Part shown: positions 34,159-43,936 of the stretch, one piece after another | Position numbering within the stretch: the stretch's first letter is position 1 | Layout: every line of letters begins with the position of its first letter | NCBI GenBank assembly: GCA_902614835.1 | Contig: CACMMU010000002.1 | Location: forward strand, 48,456 to 112,455 | Length of the DNA stretch: 64,000 bases | Origin: an uncultured Pelagibacteraceae bacterium | GTDB lineage: Bacteria > Pseudomonadota > Alphaproteobacteria > Pelagibacterales > Pelagibacteraceae | Direction of reading: 5' to 3' | Notes under the pieces: model-generated | The model's database searches: none | Seen by the model: only the letters and a program-made list of their open reading frames with translations | What the model was told of the DNA's origin: nothing | Position numbers and translations under genes: made by a program

Positions 34159-36225
34159 ATGAATGCCACAAAAAATCAAAATTCTGGAGATAACTACAAA
34201 GCAGATTCAATAAAAGTCCTTAAAGGCCTGGAAGCTGTTCGTAAAAGACCAGGAATGTATATTGGAGATACAGACGACGGTTCAGGTTTACACCATATGG
34301 TATTTGAAGTAGTAGACAATTCCATTGATGAAGCAATTGTAGGTTTTTGTAAAAATATAACGGTTGTGATGCATAAGAATAATTCAATAACAGTCGAAGA
34401 CGATGGAAGAGGCATACCTGTTGATATGCACAAAGGGGAAAAAAAGTCAGCAGCAGAAGTTATAATGACACAATTACATGCTGGCGGTAAGTTTGATCAA
34501 AATTCCTACAAAGTTTCTGGAGGCTTGCATGGAGTTGGTGTCTCAGTAGTTAATGCCTTGTCTCAAAAACTAGATTTAACTGTTTATAGAGATGGAAAAG
34601 AATATTTTTTATCTTTTGAGAATGGAAAAACAAAAAATTCTTTAAAGTTTATAAAAAAAACAACAAAATCAGGTACAAAAATTAATTTTTTTCCTTCAAA
34701 AGAAATTTTTTCATCAACTAAATTTAGCACATCAATTTTACAAAAAAAAATGAGAGAATTAGCTTTTTTAAATAAGGGTTTAAAAATCTTATTAATTGAT
34801 GAAACAGGTACTAAAAATAAATCTTACGAAAATAAATATGATGGAGGAATACAAGAATTCGTATCATTTATAGATCAAAAAAAATCATCATTGATTAACA
34901 AAAATGATAAACCAATCTTTAAAAAACCGATTTATATTAAGGGAGAAAAAAAAGAGGTAATTGTTGAATGTTCACTTCAGTGGAACTCAGGTTTTTCCGA
35001 GGATGTTTTGGCGTTTACTAATAATATTCATCAAAAGGATGGTGGAACACACTTACTTGGTTTTCGAAGCGCATTAACAAGAATTATAAATAAATATGCT
35101 TCTGAAAAAAACCTTAATAAAAGAAATAAGGTAACTATAGGTGGTGAAGATATTAAAGAAGGATTGACAGCCGTTTTATCAATTAAAATGCCAGATCCAA
35201 AATTTTCATCTCAAACTAAAGATAAATTAGTCTCTTCCGAAATAAGAAACATTGTTGAGACTATAGTTAGTGAAAAAGTAACAACTTGGTTTGACCAGAA
35301 TCCTTCAGTAGTAAGATCTATACTAGATAAGGTTTTGCAAGCTGCTCTTGCCAGAGATCTAGCAAGAAAAGCAAGAGATAGTGTAAGAAGAAAAGGTACT
35401 TTAGAATTATCGGGCCTTCCTGGAAAACTTGCTGATTGTCAAATTTCCAAAATGGAAGGTACGGAATTATTTATTGTAGAGGGAGACTCAGCAGGCGGAT
35501 CAGCAAAACAAGGAAGAAAAAGAGAATTTCAAGCAGTACTTCCACTTAGAGGAAAAATTTTAAATACTTATATAAATGAAAATAAAAAAAGAAATGGATT
35601 AAATGGAAATGAAAATAAAACTTTATCTAAAATGATGTCTTCAAATGAGATTGTTACGTTAATAAACGCCCTTGGCACAGGTTATAAAGATTTTAGTTTA
35701 GAGAACCTTAGATATGAAAAAATTATCATAATGACCGATGCCGATGTAGATGGGTCACATATAAGAACTTTATTACTGACTTTTTTTAATAACCAGCCTT
35801 TTAACGAATTGATCGAAAAGGGCCATTTATATTTGGCACAACCTCCGCTTTTTAAAATAACAAAATCGGGAAAAAGCACATATATTAAAAATGAAAAAGA
35901 TTTAGAAAAATACATTTTAAATTCATCTGAAAACGGTTCAAAAAAACTTAAGAAAGCTGATCTCGAAAGTTATATAAATGAGCAAAAGAAAAAACTAAGT
36001 ATACAAAGATTCAAAGGTCTTGGCGAAATGAATCCTGATGAACTTTGGAAAACTACTCTTGATCCTGAAAACAGAACTTTATTAAGAGTTGATTATTCAA
36101 AAGGAACTAAAGAAAAATCAAAAGAAGATCAGAATATTATTAAGATTTTAATGGGCGACGAAGTAGCGCCAAGAAAAGACTTTATAACTGAAAAAGCCCT
36201 AGAAGTAGAGAACCTAGATATTTAA
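34159..36225 (+). CDS. gyrB: DNA gyrase subunit B (parE-like paralog less likely given position)
   Basis: GLEAVRKRPGMYIGDTDDGSGLHHMVFEVVDNSIDEA; EGDSAGGSAKQGRKREFQAVLPLRGKILN; DADVDGSHIRTLLLTFF. Confidence 0.94.
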   Translation: MNATKNQNSGDNYKADSIKVLKGLEAVRKRPGMYIGDTDDGSGLHHMVFEVVDNSIDEAIVGFCKNITVVMHKNNSITVEDDGRGIPVDMHKGEKKSAAEVIMTQLHAGGKFDQNSYKVSGGLHGVGVSVVNALSQKLDLTVYRDGKEYFLSFENGKTKNSLKFIKKTTKSGTKINFFPSKEIFSSTKFSTSILQKKMRELAFLNKGLKILLIDETGTKNKSYENKYDGGIQEFVSFIDQKKSSLINKNDKPIFKKPIYIKGEKKEVIVECSLQWNSGFSEDVLAFTNNIHQKDGGTHLLGFRSALTRIINKYASEKNLNKRNKVTIGGEDIKEGLTAVLSIKMPDPKFSSQTKDKLVSSEIRNIVETIVSEKVTTWFDQNPSVVRSILDKVLQAALARDLARKARDSVRRKGTLELSGLPGKLADCQISKMEGTELFIVEGDSAGGSAKQGRKREFQAVLPLRGKILNTYINENKKRNGLNGNENKTLSKMMSSNEIVTLINALGTGYKDFSLENLRYEKIIIMTDADVDGSHIRTLLLTFFNNQPFNELIEKGHLYLAQPPLFKITKSGKSTYIKNEKDLEKYILNSSENGSKKLKKADLESYINEQKKKLSIQRFKGLGEMNPDELWKTTLDPENRTLLRVDYSKGTKEKSKEDQNIIKILMGDEVAPRKDFITEKALEVENLDI

Positions 36226-36229
36226 ATAA

Positions 36230-37516
36230 ATGAAATTATCCGATCTCCTCAAATATGATGAGGACTTAAAGTTAGAGAAAAAAACAGTAATAATTTTGAG
36301 ATGGATAGCCTTAATAGGGCAACTAATAACAATATACGTAGTACATTTTTTTGTAAAATTTGATCTTCCATTAATTTTCTGTTCATTAACAATTTTTTTT
36401 GGAGGAGTTACAAACATTTTTGTACAATTTGGAATTAATAAAAATCAACTAAACAATACAGAGTCAACGATACTATTATTTTATGATGTTATACAATTAG
36501 CAGTATTACTTTATTTAACCGGAGGTGTAACAAATCCCTTTATTGTTTTTCTTATCGTGCCAGCTATAATATCTTCAACATTATTAAATTTATCTAGTAC
36601 TTTTTTCTTGTCATTTATTACATCAATAGCTTTGTTATTGCTTACCTTTAATTTTTTACCTTTACCAAGTGATGGAAATTTACATTTTCATGTACCTGAT
36701 TTCTATATTTTATCAATTCCAATATCTCTTAATATTGTATTGATTTTTTTAAGTTATTTTGGCTTTCGTTTTGGATACGAAGCAAGAAAAAGGGGTAATG
36801 CACTAAGTAGGTTAGAACTTATTTTAGCAAAAGAACAAGAGCTAGAGTCGATTGGCCATCAGGCAGCTGCAGCAGCGCATTCATTAGGCACCCCATTATC
36901 GACAATAACTGTAATTGCGAAAGAACTAAAAAAAGAAAATGTTAAAAGCAAGGAATTTAATGATGATATTGATACTTTATTAGAACAAGCAAGAAAATGT
37001 GGAGTAATATTAAAAAAAATCTCTCAAAATAAAATAGTAGAAGATGATTATATGATTAATATATCATTACAAGATTTGCTTAATGAGATATCAACTTCAT
37101 TTGAAGAAATTTCAGAAAAGAAAATAAATTTAAATTTGGCCAAGACAAGTAAAAAAATTCCTATTAAAAGATCCCCGGAAATTACTTATGGAATTCGAAA
37201 TTTTGTAGGTAACGCAGTTAAATTTTCTAAAAAAAATATTAATATCGATTTATATAGTGAAGATGGCAAAACTAGAATTGAAATTTCAGATGATGGTCCT
37301 GGATTTCCAGACGATATTTCTAAAATTATTGGCGAACCTTATATCGCTTCAAAAGTAAAAAAATATAAATCTAAATCAGGCCTAGGTTTAGGAACTTTCA
37401 TAGGAAAAACATTGTTAGAAAGAAAGAAAGCAGAAATTGAATTTTCTAAATCTGAACTTGGTGGAGCTTTAGTAGAAATAACTTGGAAAAACTCAGATTT
37501 AATAGCAAAACAATAA
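36230..37516 (+). CDS. regB: Redox-sensing histidine kinase RegB/PrrB
   Basis: Polytopic N-terminus with GGVTNPFIVFLIVPAIIS, H-box AAAAAHSLGTPLSTI, ARKCGVILKKIS, HATPase. Confidence 0.92.
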   Translation: MKLSDLLKYDEDLKLEKKTVIILRWIALIGQLITIYVVHFFVKFDLPLIFCSLTIFFGGVTNIFVQFGINKNQLNNTESTILLFYDVIQLAVLLYLTGGVTNPFIVFLIVPAIISSTLLNLSSTFFLSFITSIALLLLTFNFLPLPSDGNLHFHVPDFYILSIPISLNIVLIFLSYFGFRFGYEARKRGNALSRLELILAKEQELESIGHQAAAAAHSLGTPLSTITVIAKELKKENVKSKEFNDDIDTLLEQARKCGVILKKISQNKIVEDDYMINISLQDLLNEISTSFEEISEKKINLNLAKTSKKIPIKRSPEITYGIRNFVGNAVKFSKKNINIDLYSEDGKTRIEISDDGPGFPDDISKIIGEPYIASKVKKYKSKSGLGLGTFIGKTLLERKKAEIEFSKSELGGALVEITWKNSDLIAKQ

Positions 37517-38569
37517 TTATATTGGTTCTTGTTGAGTCAAACAATGTATCGTTCCAAAGCCCCATACCAAAATTGAACAATCTATTTGTATTATTCTTCT
37601 ATTTTTAAAATGTTTTTTAAATATTTTTAAGATAATTTTGTCTTTAGGGTCATTAAAAGACGGAACTAGAACAATTTTATTAGCAATGTAAAAATTAAGG
37701 TAGCTTGCAGGCAATCTAATGCCATCGATAAATTTTGGATTTGGCATAGGTATTTTTATAATTTTGAATTTTTCATTATTTTCTTTTTTAAATTTTTTGA
37801 TAATCTTTAAATTTTCGTTAAGATTTTTAAAATTTTTATCCTTTTTGTTATTTTCTACTGCGATGAATATTTTATTTTTATCAATAAATCTTGCAATATC
37901 ATCAATATGACCATGGGTATCATCCCCACATATTCCTTTATTCAACCAAATTACTTTCCTCACACCAAAAAATTTATTGAATATTTGACCATAATCATTC
38001 TTATTAAATCCTTTGTTTCTTTGTTGGACACTGCTTAATAAACATTGTGCAGTTGTCAAAAGAAGACCCTTGCCATTAACATCAATCGAACCACCTTCAA
38101 GAACAATCTTTTTTTTTTTAAATTTTGGCCTTACCATCTTAATTTTTTTTAATTTATTTATGCTTAGATAGGTTGTGTTGTCATTCTTAAAATTTTTATA
38201 TTTTGCCCAGGCATTGAACTCCCAGTTAGATAGAACGTTTCTTTTTTTTCTATCTTTTATAAATATTGGCAAAAAATCTCTTGTCCACGCCCTATCTGTT
38301 TTGCAAACTATCAGTCTAGTATTTTTTATTCTTGCTCCTAAAATTTCCAGAAATAATTTGACTCTTTTTTGATCTGATTTATCTTTGATTAAAATGTTAA
38401 CTAATTGAACCTTTGATAGCTCAGCAATTATTTTACTAAAAATCCAAGGTATTTTGCTAAATTTTCCTGGCCAATCTTCTTTGTTATGGGGCCAAGCTAT
38501 CCAAGTTGATTTTTGAGGCTCCCATTCTGCAGGCATCCTATAAATGCCATCTCTATACATGCTAGGCAT
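37517..38569 (-). CDS. aguA: Agmatine deiminase (PPAD family)
   Basis: MPAEWEPQKSTWIAWPHNKEDWPG; GDDTHGHIDDIARF; GFGTIHCLTQQEP. Confidence 0.93.
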   Translation of the reverse strand: MPSMYRDGIYRMPAEWEPQKSTWIAWPHNKEDWPGKFSKIPWIFSKIIAELSKVQLVNILIKDKSDQKRVKLFLEILGARIKNTRLIVCKTDRAWTRDFLPIFIKDRKKRNVLSNWEFNAWAKYKNFKNDNTTYLSINKLKKIKMVRPKFKKKKIVLEGGSIDVNGKGLLLTTAQCLLSSVQQRNKGFNKNDYGQIFNKFFGVRKVIWLNKGICGDDTHGHIDDIARFIDKNKIFIAVENNKKDKNFKNLNENLKIIKKFKKENNEKFKIIKIPMPNPKFIDGIRLPASYLNFYIANKIVLVPSFNDPKDKIILKIFKKHFKNRRIIQIDCSILVWGFGTIHCLTQQEPI

Positions 38570-39437
38570 CTTTTGGGTTATTTAATATGCCCTTGTAAAA
38601 ATCAATTCTTCTGTCTCTAAAAAAAGGCCAATGTCTTCTTACATTTTCAACTTTCTTAAAATCAATATCACAAACTAGAGTTTTCTCTCCTTGTTTTGCG
38701 TTAGCAATAATATTTCCACTTGGATCAAAAACAATTGTATTACCCCAAAATTCCAATTTTTTTGAGCCTCGTTTTTCTATACCTACTCTATTGACAGCTG
38801 CAACATATACTCCGTTTGCGATAGCATGGGATCTTTGTATAGATATCCATGAATTAAGTTGGGTTTTACCGAACTTTCTTTTTTCTTTGGGATGCCAACC
38901 AATTGCCGTTGGATAAAAAAGTATTTCCGCACCTTGCAAGGAAGTAAGTCTAGCAGCTTCTGGAAACCATTGATCCCAACAAATTAAAGTTCCAAGTTTA
39001 CCATAACTTGTTTTAAAAGATTTAAATCCAAGATCACCAGGTGTAAAATAAAATTTTTCATAATATTGTGGATCATCAGGTATGTGCATTTTTCTATACT
39101 TTCCAAGTATTTTTCCCTTCTCATTAATTACTACGCAGCTATTATGGTATATACCTGAAGTTTTTTTCTCAAAAATTGGTGCAATAATTATAATTTTAAG
39201 ATCTTTAGCTAACGACGAAAGTATATCCGTTGTTCTACCAGGTATTTTTTCAGCTAAATTAAAATTAGAATGTTTTTCTTCCTGGCAAAAATAATTTGAT
39301 AAAAATAATTCTGGTAGGCAAATAACCTTAGCTTTCTTTTTGCTTGCCTCTTTTATTTTTTTAATAGCAACGCTCATATTTTTTTGAGTATCAGACGACA
39401 TTTTCATCTGTATTAGAGCTATTTTTATTTTTGTCAT
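38562..39437 (-). CDS. aguB: N-carbamoylputrescine amidase
   Basis: Nitrilase family: CLPELFLSNYFCQ, KYRKMHIPDDPQYYEKFYFTPGD, GTLICWDQWFPEAARL. Confidence 0.94.
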   Translation of the reverse strand: MTKIKIALIQMKMSSDTQKNMSVAIKKIKEASKKKAKVICLPELFLSNYFCQEEKHSNFNLAEKIPGRTTDILSSLAKDLKIIIIAPIFEKKTSGIYHNSCVVINEKGKILGKYRKMHIPDDPQYYEKFYFTPGDLGFKSFKTSYGKLGTLICWDQWFPEAARLTSLQGAEILFYPTAIGWHPKEKRKFGKTQLNSWISIQRSHAIANGVYVAAVNRVGIEKRGSKKLEFWGNTIVFDPSGNIIANAKQGEKTLVCDIDFKKVENVRRHWPFFRDRRIDFYKGILNNPKDA

Positions 39438-39441
39438 TTAA

Positions 39442-40485
39442 TTAAAATAGTTTTTGGAAATTTCTTCTTTCCCTATTTTTCCAATTTTCACGATGATAAG
39501 CATCGCTCCCGATTAATGGAAGTACACTTGTAGCTTCAGCAAAAACCATTTGTTCTTTAGAAGTATCCACTTTTCCCCATGAGCTCGCTTCTTTTAAAGT
39601 AGAACTACTACAAGCCCCATCTCTTGTATCTGCTACGGTTATTTGTATAGCATATTTGTGCATATCGACTTTTTTACCTAAAAGCTCAGCACATACCACC
39701 GTATCCTGAACAAAATTCTTTGGAACACCTCCACCAACCATCAACAAACCAGAGTCTTTTGATTTTAATTTAATTTCAGTGAGTTCCCTAAATTCTTTTA
39801 TAGAGTCAATTGTAATATGTTTAGAGGGGTTTTGCTCTTGGTGCATTACCAAGCCAAAACCAGCAGAGCTATCAGTAAAAGCCGGACAAAATATTGGAAC
39901 ATTATGATCGTAAGCTACTTCTATTAAAGAATTTTTCTTTTTTGCATTTTTTTTCAAAAATTTTCCCATTTCTTTTATAAACTCTCTTGAAGTATAGGCT
40001 TTTGGGACTAGCTTATTAGCTATTTCACATATAGTTTTATCACAAATTTGAAGCTGCTCTTCATCAATATAAGTATCATAAATTCTGTCTATATAATTAT
40101 CTCTTAAAACCTTATCATCTTGAAATTGATCACCTCGGTAATGTTTAAAACCTAAGGCTTCAAAAAAATCCATATCTACTATGGAAGCTCCAGTAGCCAC
40201 AATAGCATCAACCATGTTGTATTTAACTAAATCAGAATAAAGTTGCATGCATCCCCCAGCAGATGTTGAGCCAGCAATTGTTAAAAATATAGAACAATTT
40301 TTATCCTTTATCATTTCATTGTAAATTTCAGCTGCTTTTGCTGTGTCCCTTGATGTGAAGGACATCTTTTTCATAGACTCAATAATTTTTCTAGCATCAA
40401 ATGATGTTATATCAATATGCTCTATTTCTGATTTTAATAATGATTTTTTATTATGTCCTAGGGAAGGACCATTTTTTTTATTCAT
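39442..40485 (-). CDS. Deoxyhypusine synthase-family protein (possible homospermidine/polyamine aminobutyltransferase)
   Basis: GSTSAGG, PAFTDSSAGFGLV, GGGVPKNF, and EASSWGKV matching the catalytic-lysine region of deoxyhypusine synthase. Confidence 0.9.
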   Translation of the reverse strand: MNKKNGPSLGHNKKSLLKSEIEHIDITSFDARKIIESMKKMSFTSRDTAKAAEIYNEMIKDKNCSIFLTIAGSTSAGGCMQLYSDLVKYNMVDAIVATGASIVDMDFFEALGFKHYRGDQFQDDKVLRDNYIDRIYDTYIDEEQLQICDKTICEIANKLVPKAYTSREFIKEMGKFLKKNAKKKNSLIEVAYDHNVPIFCPAFTDSSAGFGLVMHQEQNPSKHITIDSIKEFRELTEIKLKSKDSGLLMVGGGVPKNFVQDTVVCAELLGKKVDMHKYAIQITVADTRDGACSSSTLKEASSWGKVDTSKEQMVFAEATSVLPLIGSDAYHRENWKNRERRNFQKLF

Positions 40486-41663
40486 TAAGCAACTAAGTAA
40501 TCGACATTTTCTTTACGATCGTACATCGAAAGAATTGGTTTGTCATCTACTTGGTAGATTGTATCTGAATAAAAACCATTAAATTTTGTTCTAAAAGTTG
40601 TACCGTAAGCGCCCAGTTGTCCAAGCTCAATATAATCTCCCTCTTTAATATTATTGGGTAATAAAAAAGGCCCTTTCATATAGTCTAGGCTATCGCATGT
40701 TGGACCGTAGAAATTAAAAGCTGTAATTTTTTTTGAAACCACTCTTCCATTCGGAATCATCCTAGAGGGCAATATAAAATTTGGAACCCCAGCATCAAAT
40801 AAAGACCCGTAAGTTCCATCATTTATATATAGCTTTTGTTTTTTCTTTAATATTATTTTAACAATAGTTGAACCCGCTTCTGCCACAAGAGCTCTACCTG
40901 GTTCACAGAATATTTCTGGCATTTTTTCAAGTTTTAATTTTTTTAATGAATTTTTAATTTCTTGCATGTAATTTTCTAAAGGTTCTGGAATTAAATCTGG
41001 ATAAACAGATGGAAAGCCTCCCCCTATGTTTATTACATCGGGAACAATTTTAGTTTTTTTTATTATATTTCCAATTTCTTCAATACCGTTTGAAAAAGAT
41101 ATTTTATGCATACATTGTGAACCAACATGGAAACTTAAACCAACTTTTTTTCCGTGTTCTTTACATAAACGTAATAATCCTAATGCTTCACTAGGCAATG
41201 CCCCAAATTTTCTTGATAAATCTATTTCCGCATGTTCGTTTGAAACAGCCACTCTTACATATAGGTTTAAATCTTTAGCATTATTTGTGGCTTCTAAAAT
41301 CTTTTGTAATTCATCTTTACTATCTAGAGCAAAATCTTTTACGCTATATTGTGAATATGCTTCTCTTATACTTTCTTTACTTTTAACTGTATGCATGAAG
41401 TAAATTTTAACTTTATTGTTAATTTTTCTAATAAGCTTTATTTCATTAATTGAAGCCACATCAAAATTTTCTATACCATTATTTATAATAGTTTTTATTA
41501 TCTTCTCATGTGGATTTGTTTTTACAGCGTAAAGAACTTTTCCAGGAAAATTATTTTTAAAAAAATCTACTGATTTTTTGATCGAATTAGGTCTGACGCA
41601 GTAGACCGGATCTTCTGGTTTAAGAGTATTTATAAGCTCATTAACCGTGTCAAATTTTCGCAT
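40485..41663 (-). CDS. speC: Ornithine/lysine decarboxylase (PLP group IV)
   Basis: VLYAVKTNPHEKII (PLP lysine), SFHVGSQC, NIGGGFPS, EPGRALVAEAG, YGPTCDSLD. Confidence 0.92.
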   Translation of the reverse strand: MRKFDTVNELINTLKPEDPVYCVRPNSIKKSVDFFKNNFPGKVLYAVKTNPHEKIIKTIINNGIENFDVASINEIKLIRKINNKVKIYFMHTVKSKESIREAYSQYSVKDFALDSKDELQKILEATNNAKDLNLYVRVAVSNEHAEIDLSRKFGALPSEALGLLRLCKEHGKKVGLSFHVGSQCMHKISFSNGIEEIGNIIKKTKIVPDVINIGGGFPSVYPDLIPEPLENYMQEIKNSLKKLKLEKMPEIFCEPGRALVAEAGSTIVKIILKKKQKLYINDGTYGSLFDAGVPNFILPSRMIPNGRVVSKKITAFNFYGPTCDSLDYMKGPFLLPNNIKEGDYIELGQLGAYGTTFRTKFNGFYSDTIYQVDDKPILSMYDRKENVDYLVA

Positions 41664-41801
41664 CTATTATGTGTCCCCCATATTATTACACAGCAAGCTT
41701 CACAAAAATTCATTAAAAGAAGCTCTATAAATTTCGTATATAAGGTTTTTTTACTTTATGTAAAGCTAATAATGACTTGAAATTTATAAACAGATGCATA
41801 C

Positions 41802-42383
41802 ATGTATCTTATGCCAAGATTTGACAAATCACCCTCAGGTTTAAAGATCTCTGACTTTGAAGACAAATCTCTTCTCATAGTCGATGACGATGATCCTTTT
41901 AGAGATCGATTATCCAGGGCTCTGGAGAAGAAGGGTTTTCAGCCAAAAGGCGCAAAAAGCGTTGAAATTGCTCAACAATTACTCAAAACCTTTAGCCCAA
42001 AATTTGCAGTTGTTGACCTAAGACTTGAAGGAGGGAATGGTCTAGACATCGTTAAAGAGATTAAAAATTTAAAAAAAGATAGCAGAATTATCATGTTGAC
42101 GGGGTATGGAAATCTACCGACAGCAGTGGCTGCCATAAAGGCAGGAGCATTAGATTATATGGCCAAACCAGTCGATGCAGACGACGTAGAAGCTGCTCTA
42201 CTAGCCTCGCCTGATTCGAAGGCTAAACCCCCAGAAAACCCGATGTCCGCGGATAGGGTAAAGTGGGAGCATATAAACAGAGTATTTGAGCTATGTAATA
42301 GAAATGTATCTGAGACAGCCAGACGTTTAAAAATGCACAGAAGAACCCTTCAAAGGATCCTCTCCAAGCGGTCTCCCCGTTAG
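41802..42383 (+). CDS. regA: Response regulator RegA/PrrA/ActR (alternative start 41811)
   Basis: LLIVDDDDPFRDRLSRALEKKGF; Fis-type HTH NRNVSETARRLKMHRRTLQRILSKRSPR. Confidence 0.96.
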   Translation: MYLMPRFDKSPSGLKISDFEDKSLLIVDDDDPFRDRLSRALEKKGFQPKGAKSVEIAQQLLKTFSPKFAVVDLRLEGGNGLDIVKEIKNLKKDSRIIMLTGYGNLPTAVAAIKAGALDYMAKPVDADDVEAALLASPDSKAKPPENPMSADRVKWEHINRVFELCNRNVSETARRLKMHRRTLQRILSKRSPR

Positions 42384-42385
42384 TT

Positions 42386-42931
42386 TTAAGAGTTTTTTAA
42401 CTTTAATATTTTAGGTACTAAAATAGCTAAAATTAGAATTTTAAACAGTTCAGCAAGTATAAAGGGCTGAGCACCCAGCAAAAAAGCTTTTTCCCATCCG
42501 GTAAATTTAGATAACCATAACATACCAAATAAGTATATAAAGCTTACTGAGAGTACTAACTTTAAGAAATTTTTAAAAAAAGCATTTTCAAATTTAAAAA
42601 AACCAGCCAAGAATACTGCAATTAAAAATCCAACTAAGTACCCCATTGTGGGTCCAATGAAATATGCTATTCCAATACCTTTTTCTGGAGTTCCTGCAAA
42701 AACAGGAAGGCCTAACATACCTTCTACAAGATATAGCCCCACAGTGAACATCCCTAATCTCCAGCCAAAGTAAACCCCAATTAATAAAACTACGAAAGTT
42801 TGCATCGTCATTGGCACAGGATAGAAAGGAATTTTTATTTTTGCGGAAATAGCTAGAACAAGTGTAGCTAAAAAAGCTAAAAAAATATTTTTAATTAACG
42901 AAAAATTTTTTATACTTTTTACTCGGTCCAT
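42386..42931 (-). CDS. bioY: Biotin transporter S component BioY
   Basis: AKIKIPFYPVPMTMQTFVVLLIGVYFGWRLG; GPTMGYLVGFLIAVFLAG. Confidence 0.94.
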   Translation of the reverse strand: MDRVKSIKNFSLIKNIFLAFLATLVLAISAKIKIPFYPVPMTMQTFVVLLIGVYFGWRLGMFTVGLYLVEGMLGLPVFAGTPEKGIGIAYFIGPTMGYLVGFLIAVFLAGFFKFENAFFKNFLKLVLSVSFIYLFGMLWLSKFTGWEKAFLLGAQPFILAELFKILILAILVPKILKLKNS

Positions 42932-42963
42932 ATGTTATTTTTACTTTTATTTAACCTAAAAAG

Positions 42964-43890
42964 CTAGTTGTTTGTCAGCTTTATAAATATATCTTCAAGA
43001 TCACCATCATCCGTTGAAACATCAATTATTTCAGCATTTTTCTTCACAATGTCTGTGATTTCGTCAAATTTGAATTTTTTTTTGTCATATATTGCGGTGA
43101 TAAGCGAATCACTTCTTGAAAATTTGACTCCTTCCATTTTAATATTTTCAAAACTTATTAAATTTTTTACTTTAAATTTGATTTTTTTGGTCTCTATACT
43201 TTGCAATAGCTTTTCAGTTGAATCAAGGGCAACTAAATTCCCCTTTTTGATAATCGCAATTCGATCGCACATTTCCTCAGCTTCGTATATTTGATGTGTT
43301 GTAAGTATGATCGTAACTCCTTGCTTATTTAGTTCTTTAACGTTAGACCAAAGGTTTTTTCTAAGCTCAACATCAACCCCGGCAGTAGGCTCATCTAAAA
43401 TTAAAATTGGAGGTTGATGAACCATAGCTTTTGCAATTAAAAGCCTTCTTTTCATTCCACCCGAGAGTGATCTTGCATATGAATTTGCTTGTTTTTCCAA
43501 AGATACCATATTTAAAATTAAGTCTGTTATTCTATCTTGCTTTTTTACACCGTAAAGACCAGCCTGAAGTTCAAGCAATTTTTTTGGACTAAAAAAAGCA
43601 TCTAAATTAACTTCCTGAGGCACAATCCCAAGTGAAGCACGAACTTGTCTTGGATTATCATCTAAGTCAAAACCCCAAACGTTAACAGTGCCAAAGTTTT
43701 TAACAACCAAACCTCCTAAAATGTTTATAAAAGTAGTTTTACCGGCACCGTTTGGTCCTAAAAGACCAAAGATTTCACCTTGTTTCACATCTAGGTTAAG
43801 TTTGTTTAAAGCTAAAGTAGTATTATTTGTCCCTGTATTTTTTTGGTAAACTTTAGTTAAATTTTTAGCACTTAATGCAATTTTACTCAT
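42964..43890 (-). CDS. ABC-2-type transporter ATP-binding protein, no adjacent permease
   Basis: Walker A LLGPNGAGKTTFINIL; SGGMKRRLLIAKAMVHQPPILILDEPTAGVD. Confidence 0.94.
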   Translation of the reverse strand: MSKIALSAKNLTKVYQKNTGTNNTTLALNKLNLDVKQGEIFGLLGPNGAGKTTFINILGGLVVKNFGTVNVWGFDLDDNPRQVRASLGIVPQEVNLDAFFSPKKLLELQAGLYGVKKQDRITDLILNMVSLEKQANSYARSLSGGMKRRLLIAKAMVHQPPILILDEPTAGVDVELRKNLWSNVKELNKQGVTIILTTHQIYEAEEMCDRIAIIKKGNLVALDSTEKLLQSIETKKIKFKVKNLISFENIKMEGVKFSRSDSLITAIYDKKKFKFDEITDIVKKNAEIIDVSTDDGDLEDIFIKLTNN

Positions 43891-43936
43891 AATCTAATAT
43901 CATATTAGCATTTAAAAAAATAATATATCATTATTA

